Part shown: positions 1 through 7,600 of the stretch, in pieces
Layout: each line of letters starts with the position of its first letter
Position numbering within the stretch: the first letter of the stretch is position 1
Source: JBEKZQ01 sp049509675
GTDB lineage: Bacteria > Planctomycetota > Planctomycetia > Pirellulales > Thermoguttaceae
Reading direction: 5' to 3'
Assembly (NCBI GenBank): GCA_049509675.1
Contig: JBEKZQ010000124.1
Coordinates: 1-14,208 of the forward strand
Length of the DNA: 14,208 nucleotides
Notes under the pieces: generated by a model
Told to the model about the DNA's origin: nothing
The model's input: the letters and a program-made list of their open reading frames with translations, nothing else
Databases searched by the model: none
Position numbers and translations under genes: made by a program

Positions 1-731
1 CCCGGCCCGGCGACCGGCCGCCCGTGCCCGCCTGGCTCAACTGGGACCTCTGGGTCGGCCCGGCGCCGATGCGGCCCTACCATCCCTGTTACCATCCCTT
101 CGCCTGGCGCGGCTGGTGGGACTTCGGCACCGGCTGCCTGGGCGACATCGGCTGCCACCAGTTCTCGGCCGCGTTCAAGGCATTGAAGCTCGGGCATCCC
201 GACTCGGTCGAGGCCAGTTCGTCGAACCATCCCTACGGACCGGAAGTGGCCCAGGAGACCGCGCCGCTGGCCTCGATCACGCGCTGGCACTTCCCGGCCG
301 ACGGCGACCGCGCGGCGGTGACGCTCGCCTGGTGGGACGGCGGCCTGAAGCCGTCCCGGCCCGAGGAACTGGAACCCGATCGCCCCTTCGCCGAGGGCGA
401 CTGGCTCCTGGTCATCGGCGAGAAGGCGAAGATGTATGGCCACCGGCTGATCCCCGAGAGCAAGGCCCGCGACTTCGGCCGCCCGCCCAAGAAGCTCGAT
501 CGCTCGCCCGGCCATTACCAGGAATGGTTCGAGGCCTGCAAGGGCGGCCCGCCGGCCGGGTCCGATTTCGTGCGGCACGCGGCCCATCTCACCGAAGTCG
601 TGCTCTTGGGCAACATCGCGCTGCGTAGCAAGGAGAAACTGTTCTGGGATGCCGCGAAGCTGGAGTTCACCAACTCGCAAGCCGCCAACGCACTAATCAA
701 CCCGCCCTACCGCAACGGCGGGAGCCTGTAA
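1..731 (+). CDS. Gfo/Idh/MocA family oxidoreductase, C-terminal part (5' truncated by window)
   Basis: The reading frame is open from the window edge (first whole codon at 3) to the TAA at 729-731, so the N-terminal NAD(P)-binding Rossmann domain lies outside. The visible ~242 residues are the C-terminal alpha/beta substrate domain. They carry the motif NWDLWVGPAP, then YHPCYHPF, then WWDFGTGCLGDIGCHQFS, a block typical of planctomycete Gfo/Idh proteins in which the Asp and His (GDIGCH) sit at the substrate site. The end, EWFEACKGGPPAGSDFVRHAAHLTEVVLLGNIALR, is the usual last helical segment of the family. These enzymes oxidise or reduce sugars and cyclitols with NAD(P); the substrate here cannot be told. 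Planctomycete genomes carry dozens of paralogs, many exported by Tat, but the signal region is not visible. The palindrome pair at 771-815 separates it from the glycosidase genes, so co-transcription is uncertain. Confidence 0.9.
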   Translation, partial: RPGDRPPVPAWLNWDLWVGPAPMRPYHPCYHPFAWRGWWDFGTGCLGDIGCHQFSAAFKALKLGHPDSVEASSSNHPYGPEVAQETAPLASITRWHFPADGDRAAVTLAWWDGGLKPSRPEELEPDRPFAEGDWLLVIGEKAKMYGHRLIPESKARDFGRPPKKLDRSPGHYQEWFEACKGGPPAGSDFVRHAAHLTEVVLLGNIALRSKEKLFWDAAKLEFTNSQAANALINPPYRNGGSL

Positions 732-770
732 AGAGCGGCGAAGGAATAACTGCCCTGTTCTCGAAAGTAG

Positions 771-815
771 TCATCACGCTCCGCGTGATGGATTCCATCT
801 CGCGGAGCGAGATGA
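771..815. repeat. Mirrored pair of REP-like hairpins (BIME-like)
   Basis: There are two perfect hairpins with 8-bp stems and 3-nt loops. The first is CATCACGC-TCC-GCGTGATG (772-790). The second is CATCTCGC-GGA-GCGAGATG (796-814). The two units are inverted copies of each other around T793: the 22-nt arms 771-792 and 794-815 differ at only two positions, and these two differences form one compensated base pair (A-T in one stem, T-A in the other). This is the organisation of REP/BIME elements. It may also terminate transcription of the oxidoreductase gene, although no T-run follows. Confidence 0.8.
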
Positions 816-820
816 GTACG

Positions 821-834
821 ATTGTTGCGACAAT
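821..834. promoter_or_regulatory. Possible operator palindrome upstream of the fucosidase gene
   Basis: ATTGTTGCGACAAT is a 14-bp palindrome in which 12 of 14 positions match, lying 63 bp before the fucosidase ATG. Its position and AT-rich arms would suit a transcription factor site. No convincing -35/-10 pair was found beside it and no second copy was seen in the window, so the role is a guess. Confidence 0.2.
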
Positions 835-896
835 TATTGATTCGCCGAACCTGAAGTCACGGCCGGCCTGACCAGATCCAACAAACGGAACCAACC

Positions 897-2387
897 ATGA
901 CCAGACGCGCGCACCCCGGCACGGTTTTCTTGAGTTGCCTCCTGACACTTCTGCTCGGCTCGGCCGCGGCGGCTGAGCCGCACTACCAGGCGAAGTGGGA
1001 ATCGCTCGACCAACGGCCCTGCCCGCCCTGGTTCCTGGATGCCAAGTTCGGCATCTTCATCCATTGGGGCGTATACTCGGTGCCTGCCTGGGGCAAAGTG
1101 GGAGAGTATGCCGAATGGTATTGGAACCACATCAGCGACAAGAAGGCGGACAACGTGTGGTGGCAGTTCCACCGGCAGAAGTACGGCGAGAACTTCCAGT
1201 ACAAGGACTTTGCGCCGAAGTTCCAGGCCGAGTTGTTCGACGCCGACAAGTGGGCCGACATCTTCGCCCGCTCCGGGGCCCGCTACATTGTGCCCACTTC
1301 GAAACACCACGAGGGGTTCTGCCTGTGGCCCAGCGCGGAAGCCAGCCGGCATTGGAACCGGCCGTGGAACGCGGTGGAAATCGGCCCCAAGCGGGACCTG
1401 ATGGCGGAGTTGGCCGCGGCCACGCGGAAGCGCGGGCTGAAGTTCGGCTTCTACTATTCGCTCTACGAGTGGTACAACCCGCTGTGGCTCGCCGATCGCC
1501 GGCGCTACGTGGAGGAGCATCTTGTGCCGCAGTTCAAGGACGTGGTGACCCGCTACCAGCCGGCCATCATCTTTGCCGACGGCGAGTGGGACATGCCCTC
1601 GAAAGACTGGAAAAGCGAGCAACTGCTGGCCTGGCTGTTCAACGAGGCGGCCTGTCGCGCGGAAGTCGTGGTCAACGATCGCTGGGGCGGCGACTGCCGG
1701 CACAAGCACGGCGGCTACTGGACGACCGAGTATGCCGCCGGCCTGAAAGACGGCAGCCATCCCTGGGAGGAAAGCCGCGGCATGGCCTACTCCTACGGCT
1801 ACAATCGCGCCGAACGGATCGACGACTACAAGACGGCCCGCGAGTTCATCCTCGTGCTGTGCGACCTCGTGAGCCGGGGCGGCAACCTGCTTTTGGACAT
1901 CGGCCCCAACGGCGACGGCACGATTCCGGTCATCATGGAGCAGCGGCTGCTGGAAATCGGCGACTGGCTGCGCATCAACGGCGAGGCGATTTACGGCACG
2001 CGCTATGCCGGCCGCAGTTGCCAGTGGAGCGAGGGCCGCCGCCCCGGCCAGCAATACGGCCAGTTCATGGTGAAGTACAACCTCATGGAGCAGCTTGGGC
2101 GGAACTCCAAGGGCGGCATGGCGGTGAAACAGGCGCTATTTACCAAGAAGCCCGGCGCGCTGTACGCGATCGTGCCCGGCTGGCCGGGCCGCGAACTGGC
2201 GCTCCGCGACATCCACGTGCCCCAACACGCCGTGGTCACCCTGCTCGGTTTGCCCGGCACGCTGAAATACAAGGTCCAGGGCGAAACGCTGACGATTGCC
2301 ATGCCGGAGGTGGAGCCCGAGGGGCTCCCTTGCCGTCATGCCTACACCGTGAAGATCACGGGGGCAGAGTTGGTTCCCGAACCGTAA
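897..2387 (+). CDS. Secreted alpha-L-fucosidase, GH29
   Basis: Hydrolyses terminal alpha-L-fucosyl residues from oligo- or polysaccharides with retention of configuration. The 496-aa product starts with a signal peptide (residues 1-26, basic MTRR, then a hydrophobic core, cut after AAA), so it acts outside the cytoplasm. GH29 marks in order: FGIFIHWGVYSVPAW (51-65), SKHHEGF (135-141) with the sugar-binding His pair, FYYSLYEWYNP (185-194), and IIFADGEWD (224-232), where D228 is the expected nucleophile. HPWEESRGMAYSYGYN (288-303) follows, where E291 is a candidate acid/base, and then LLLDIGPNGDGTIP (331-344). A C-terminal beta domain of about 100 residues ends the protein. Family and length fit well; the acid/base is poorly conserved in GH29, so E291 is tentative. 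The ATG has only a weak Shine-Dalgarno (ACGGAA). It is the first gene of a likely operon with the next two. Confidence 0.93.
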   Translation: MTRRAHPGTVFLSCLLTLLLGSAAAAEPHYQAKWESLDQRPCPPWFLDAKFGIFIHWGVYSVPAWGKVGEYAEWYWNHISDKKADNVWWQFHRQKYGENFQYKDFAPKFQAELFDADKWADIFARSGARYIVPTSKHHEGFCLWPSAEASRHWNRPWNAVEIGPKRDLMAELAAATRKRGLKFGFYYSLYEWYNPLWLADRRRYVEEHLVPQFKDVVTRYQPAIIFADGEWDMPSKDWKSEQLLAWLFNEAACRAEVVVNDRWGGDCRHKHGGYWTTEYAAGLKDGSHPWEESRGMAYSYGYNRAERIDDYKTAREFILVLCDLVSRGGNLLLDIGPNGDGTIPVIMEQRLLEIGDWLRINGEAIYGTRYAGRSCQWSEGRRPGQQYGQFMVKYNLMEQLGRNSKGGMAVKQALFTKKPGALYAIVPGWPGRELALRDIHVPQHAVVTLLGLPGTLKYKVQGETLTIAMPEVEPEGLPCRHAYTVKITGAELVPEP

Positions 2388-2401
2388 TAACGGTCTGACG
2401 T

Positions 2402-2677
2402 ATGGGTTGGTTGCTCTTTATCGCCGCGATCCTCGCCTTGGTATTCCCGCCGCTGGCCATCGTGTTGCTGGCATTGATCGTGCTGGGCGTGTTTGCCAAG
2501 GGAATGGATGCGGCCGATTCAGAGGATCCCGGCGCCAGCGCTGCCGGGAAGATGCGGCCGTCTGACGTGGAAACCCTGGATGAAGTCGTGCGCGGCCAGG
2601 TCCGGCAGCAGCCGCGGGGACAGGTCATCGACGTTCGCAGTTACCCGATCCCGCCGCCGCCGAAGCTCGTGGAATGA
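2402..2677 (+). CDS. Small hydrophobic protein of unknown function
   Basis: This 91-aa product is not recognised as a family. Residues 3-32 are strongly hydrophobic with a Pro-Pro in the middle (LVFPPLAIVLL), which gives one long or two short membrane segments. A soluble, charged tail follows (residues 33-91), ending in a Pro-rich SYPIPPPPKLVE. It starts 14 bp after the fucosidase stop. Its TGA overlaps an upstream in-frame ATG of the GH127 gene by 4 bp (ATGA at 2674-2677), and such packing favours a translated gene. There is no clear Shine-Dalgarno before the ATG. It could be a small membrane partner of the exported hydrolases, but that is inference from position only. A spurious frame in GC-rich DNA remains possible, though the membrane-like N-terminus argues against this. 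Confidence 0.55.
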   Translation: MGWLLFIAAILALVFPPLAIVLLALIVLGVFAKGMDAADSEDPGASAAGKMRPSDVETLDEVVRGQVRQQPRGQVIDVRSYPIPPPPKLVE

Positions 2678-2712
2678 TTCAAACAACCATCATTTTTCGG
2701 AGACACCAGCCC

Positions 2713-4527
2713 ATGAGAATGCAAATTATCTTGCTGTTTGTCGGCCTTGCCGCTTCCTGCGCGAGCGCGACAGTCTTTGCCGCAGCCCCGGCGAAGATGC
2801 CGGACGCGCTGGAAGTGTTATCGCCCGCCGCTATCCGCATCGATGGCTGGCTCGGCGCGCGGATCGACGCCAACGAAGCACAACGCCTGCTCCAGGTCGA
2901 TACGGTGCCACTGCTGGCGGGCTTTCATAAGAAGCCGGGCAGCCACCCCTGGATCGGCGAGCACGTGGGCAAATGGCTGCACGCCGCCACCTTGGCCTGG
3001 GTCTACAGCGGCGACCAGGCCCTGGGGGCGAAGATCGACCGCGTCGCCGCCGAGCTGATCGCCTGCCAGGAAGCCGACGGCTACCTGGGCACGTATGTGC
3101 CCGAAAAGCGCTTTGGCCTCTATCCCGAGGCCGATTGGGACGTTTGGTCGCACAAGTACAATTTGCTCGGCCTGTTGACCTACTATCATTACACGGGCGA
3201 CAAGGCCGCGCTGGCGGCCTGCTGCAAGATCGGCGACTTGCTCATCCGCACGTTCCCGGCGCGGAAGAGCATCCTGGCGGCGGGCACTCACATGGGCATG
3301 GCGGCAACCAGCGTTCTGGAGCCGACGGTCCTGCTGTATCGTGAAAGCGGCGATGCCCGCTACCTGGATTTCGCCCGCTACATCGTCAAATCCTGGGACG
3401 AGCCCGGCGGCCCCGCGATCATCGCTTCGCTGCTGACGCGCAAGGCGGTCAACAAAACGGCCAACGGCAAGGCCTATGAGATGCTGTCGAACCTGGTGGG
3501 CCTGTGCGAGTTGACCCGGGCCACGGGCGAGCGGGAGTTCCTCCAGCCGGTGCTCATCGCCTGGGACGACATCACGCGCAATCGCCTCTACCTGACCGGC
3601 AGCGCCAGCAACGGCGAGCATTTTCAGGGCGACCACGTGTTGCCCAACGAGCCGCGGGCCAACCTCTGCGAAACCTGCGTGACGGTCACCTGGATCCAGT
3701 TGAACTGGCAGTTATTGCGGCTCACGGGGGAGGCAAAATTCGGCGACGAGTTGGAGCGGACGCTGTACAATCACCTGGCGGCGGCGCAGCATCCGCGCGG
3801 CGCCGACTGGTGCTATTTCACCGCCTTGGAAGGCAAGAAACCGTACGACTCCGGCATCAACTGCTGTCACTCCAGCGGACCGCGCGGCATGGCCCTGGCG
3901 CCCCTGGCCGCCTATCTGAAGGGCCGCGTCAATGGCCAGGATGCGCTGGCGGTCAGCACGCTGGAAACCTCCCACTGCACCCTGGAGCTCTCGGGCCGGC
4001 TGGTCCTGGTCCAGCAGAAAAGCGAGTTTCCCCGCCGCGGGTCGTCGCTGCTCACGTTCCGCCTGGCCGCTCCGGCCACGTTCGCCCTGCGGGTTCGCGT
4101 GCCGGCCTGGGCCGCGCCGCTGCGGATGGAAATCGGCTCTCAGGCGGTGGGCGCTACCAGCGACGGTTGGGCCACCATCGCGCCGCGCCGCTGGAAGGAC
4201 GGCGACCGCGTCGCGCTGGAGTTCAATCTTTCCGGGCGGGCCATCCGCGGCGAGTACGGCAATGCGGGCCGCACCGCGCTGGCCTGGGGGCCGTTCGTGC
4301 TGGCCTGCGACGAGAACAGGACCCCCGGCCTGCCGGGGCTTGATCGCCTGACGTTGAGCGACGCGCAACTGCCGTTGGCTCTTGCGGCGGGAAGCGGTTT
4401 GGCATTTGAGGCCGACGTGCGCGCCCCCGGCGATGCCGCGCCCCGCAAGGCCACGTTGGTCCCCTTCGCCGATGCGGGGGCCAGCGGCGGCACCTATCGA
4501 GTGTGGCTCCGCACGGCCGAAAAATAG
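2713..4527 (+). CDS. Secreted GH127 (DUF1680) beta-L-arabinofuranosidase-like enzyme
   Basis: The start at 2713 is preferred over the in-frame ATG at 2674. GGAGA (2699-2703) lies 9 nt upstream, and translation then begins directly with a signal peptide (MRMQIILLFVGLAASCASATVFA, cut near residue 24-26). The mature part has the GH127 (alpha/alpha)6 barrel: WIGEHVGKWLHAATLAW (80-96), QEADGYLGTY (119-128), WDVWSHKYNLLGLLTYY (142-158). The metal-thiolate site is intact: CETC (E320, C322) and NCC (C384, C385) correspond to E338, C340, C417 and C418 of the Bifidobacterium HypBA1 enzyme, whose Zn-bound Cys is the nucleophile. E302 (GEHF) is the likely acid/base. A C-terminal beta-sandwich region follows (about 405-604). 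At 604 aa the size is normal. Likely substrates are L-arabinofuranosides, but DUF1680 members vary. It is the last gene of the glycosidase operon. Confidence 0.9.
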   Translation: MRMQIILLFVGLAASCASATVFAAAPAKMPDALEVLSPAAIRIDGWLGARIDANEAQRLLQVDTVPLLAGFHKKPGSHPWIGEHVGKWLHAATLAWVYSGDQALGAKIDRVAAELIACQEADGYLGTYVPEKRFGLYPEADWDVWSHKYNLLGLLTYYHYTGDKAALAACCKIGDLLIRTFPARKSILAAGTHMGMAATSVLEPTVLLYRESGDARYLDFARYIVKSWDEPGGPAIIASLLTRKAVNKTANGKAYEMLSNLVGLCELTRATGEREFLQPVLIAWDDITRNRLYLTGSASNGEHFQGDHVLPNEPRANLCETCVTVTWIQLNWQLLRLTGEAKFGDELERTLYNHLAAAQHPRGADWCYFTALEGKKPYDSGINCCHSSGPRGMALAPLAAYLKGRVNGQDALAVSTLETSHCTLELSGRLVLVQQKSEFPRRGSSLLTFRLAAPATFALRVRVPAWAAPLRMEIGSQAVGATSDGWATIAPRRWKDGDRVALEFNLSGRAIRGEYGNAGRTALAWGPFVLACDENRTPGLPGLDRLTLSDAQLPLALAAGSGLAFEADVRAPGDAAPRKATLVPFADAGASGGTYRVWLRTAEK

Positions 4528-4587
4528 TCCCCCATCCAGGATTATTCAAGATCTGTAGGGTGGCGTCGAGCACACCATGGTTCTTCC

Positions 4588-4627
4588 CCCTCACCCCCGA
4601 CCCCTCTCCCGCGAGGGGAGAGGGGAG
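4588..4627. repeat. CCCCTCTCCC hairpin repeat, copy 1, between convergent genes
   Basis: CCCTCACCCCCGA precedes a perfect 10-bp stem, CCCCTCTCCC (4601-4610) and GGGAGAGGGG (4616-4625), with loop GCGAG. It lies between the stops of the GH127 gene (4527) and the protease gene (4655, minus), so it could act as a bidirectional terminator, but there is no flanking T-run. Related copies are at 5141-5170, inside the protease gene, and at 12975-13007, between rhaA and rhaT. Confidence 0.7.
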
Positions 4628-4654
4628 TTATTGATGGCGGGCGACCAGACCATT

Positions 4655-7600
4655 TCATCCCCAGCGCGCGGTCAACACGTCGTCGATGGCCGAATCGCTC
4701 GACGGACATTTTCTCGCCCGTTGGCAGTGGCCGGCGAACAACTCGATGGTTTGCGACCGCGCTTCGGTTGTACCGAAATGTTTCGGGTGGATCGCGGCCA
4801 ACACGACATCATGCGCCGCCGCCTTTTCGGTCTGGACGGGCGCGACTTGCGCGCCCGGCGCCTCGCAGAGCCGCTCCCGGACGGGAGTCAGGAGCGGGCG
4901 AGAAGCAAGTCGGGGACCGCCCGCGTTCTCGTTTGACGCAAGAGGCGATGGTCTCCGAGATGTGCCGTCGCTTGCATGCCCCGGCAACGAAACAACTGGT
5001 AGTGCGCCGGCGCGTGTCGGGCTCGCGGTCGCCACCCGACTTGAGATTTGAGATCCAAGACTGGCGGAAGACACCGAGGTTGCCGCGGCAGTGGAGACCA
5101 AGGGCTCGTCCAACAGTAACTTCGTGTCTTGATCGCGATTCCCCCCCTCTCCCGCAAGGGGAGCGGGGAGCAATGGCGCCAGGGAGGAAGAAGCGGCGGC
5201 AGTCCTGTCCGGCGACAGGACGATCGTACCGCCCGATCCGCCGAAGTCCAGCACCATGTTGCCGCCGGCGAAGACAATGCCGCCCGCGGACATGGCCGTG
5301 GGATCGGCCACCGACAAGGTGCCGCCCGTCAACGTGGTGAGGCCGGAGAAAGAAGTGTTGGGGCCCGATACGCTCAGTTGGCCGCCACCGCTGCTCCGCA
5401 GCGAGCCGCTGCCGCTGATGGCGCCCTGAACCGAGAGGCTGGCCAAAGCGTCCGCGTCGAGGGTCAGCGCGTGCCCGTCGTTCTGGATCGGGCCGCTCAG
5501 GGTGAGCGAACCGGCCGAGACCGTAATGGCGCCGTCGTCGAGAAGCCGGATCGGCAGGGCGACGGTGTTCGTCGAATCCATGCTCTGGATGATCGCGCCC
5601 CCGCTGGCGTCCAACGCCACCTGGTTGCCGGCGAGCGTGAAATCGGTGCCCGTGAGCGTGATCGAGCTAAAGACCGTGTCGCTCGGGTAATCGTTCACCG
5701 CCATCACCGGCGTCGTGGCGGAAAAAACTAGTTGCTCGCCTCCGCTTGGCGCAACCCCGCCCACCCAGTTGTCCGGCGTGCTCCAGAGGTCGTCGCCGCC
5801 GGCACCACTCCAAGTCAGCGTTGGTACCGTGATCGTAACCGTCGCCGTGCCGCTTAGCCCGCCGCCGGCCGCCGTAATCGTCTCCATCGAACCAACATAC
5901 CGGGCCGTATACAGGCCGGTGGCGTCGATCGAGCCCTGTGTCGCCGACCAGGTGAACTCGGGCTGGGAACTGAGCGGCTGGCCGAACTGATCTTGTGCGC
6001 TGGCCGTACACTGTTGCGAGGCGCCGCCACGAAGTGAGGCGTTCGCCGGGCTGACCACGATGCTCGTCAGGGTCTGATCGACCGTCACGCCGATGCTGCT
6101 GGTCGTGCTCAAGCCGCCGGCGTCGGTGATGGTGACCGTGAAGCCATACGCCCCCGCCTGGCTGAAGGTGGCCGTGGTGTTCTTGGCCGCGTTGCTGCCG
6201 TTGCCGGAGAACGTCGGCCCGGCCGCGCCGGCAGGCATCGTCGTGGCCGCCCAGGTGTAGCTCAGGTTCGACTCGCCGCCGTCGTCGTCGCCCAGCACGC
6301 TCAGATCGACCGTCGTGCCGGCGACAGGGTCGGCGGAAACGCCGGCCGGCGTGGCCACCGTTGGCGCCGCATTGTTTACCATGATCGTCGCCGTGCCGTA
6401 AACCGTTCCCGCGGCCGCTTGCACCACGGCCGTGCCGGGGGCTCCCGGAGCCGTGTAAAGGCCGGTCGCGCTTACCGCGCCCACGCCGCTGGAAAGCGTC
6501 CAGGCAAAGGCCGGCTGAGGGGCCAATGCAGCGCCGAACTGATCGTAGCCGGCCGCCGTACACTGTTGCGTGTCGTTCTCGTTCAGTGAGGCGTTCGCCG
6601 GGCTGACCACGACGCTCGTCAGGGTCTGATCGACCGTCACGCCGATGCTGCTGGTCGTGCTCAAGCCGCCGGCGTCGGTGATGGTGACCGTGAAGCCGTA
6701 TGCCCCCGCCTGGCTGAAGGTGGCCGTGGTGTTCTTGGCCGCGTTGCCGCCGTTGCCGGAGAACGTCGGCGCGGCCGCGCCGGCAGGCAACGTCGTGGCC
6801 GCCCAGGTGTAGCTCAGGTTCGACTCGCCGCCGCTATCGGAACCGAGGACGGAAAGACTGGTTGTCTTGCCGGTGACCACGGCGGGCGACGCTCCGGCGG
6901 GAGTGACGACAGTGGGATAACTGGGCGGCAGGCCGGTCAAACGCGGGACAAGCAGGTTCCCAACCGGAGTGCCGATGCCCGTGGCCAGATCGTAACCGGG
7001 CCCGGCCGCATAGCCGTTGTTGCCGGCGGTGATGTCGTGGAAATCCGTGCCGGGCAGCGTGTAAAGTTGGGGCAAGGTCTGGCTGGCGCCATCCAGCGAC
7101 CCCAAGCCGGCGATCGCGCGCCCCTCGTCGGCGATGGCGACCAGCCCAGCCCATAATGGACAGGAAAGACTGGTGCCGCCTATCGTGCCGGGGAGCCATG
7201 CTGAGTTGGAGCCGAAGTCCCATGAGTCGTAGATCGGCACGCCCGTATACGGATCGGCGACCATGGAGACGTCGGGATACGTGCGCTGCGTAGTGCTAAA
7301 GGCCTTGACCACGCCGTTCTGATACGCAGGCTGACTTTCGTACTGGCTGATGCCGCCGCCGCCGCCGCCCAACGAGCCGCTGCTGGAGTCATTGCCCCAG
7401 GCGGCCTCGCCGCCGTAGGTGTTGTCTGCGCCGGAGGTGAGACTCGTGCCGCCGACGGCGACCACATTGGGCGAAGCGGCCGGGTACTGGGGTGTAAGAG
7501 TACTGGAACCGGCGGCGTACGCGCCATTGTCGCCGGCGGCAGCCAGAAAGGTGATGTCGCCCGTCAGTCCAGTTCCGCCGACCGTGGCGGAACCGCCGAT

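Noticed and set aside
834..2054. Long open frame on the minus strand opposite the fucosidase gene
   Set aside because: It is antisense to a clear GH29 gene; high GC makes such shadow frames common, and its product is low-complexity V/A/G/R/P-rich without motifs.
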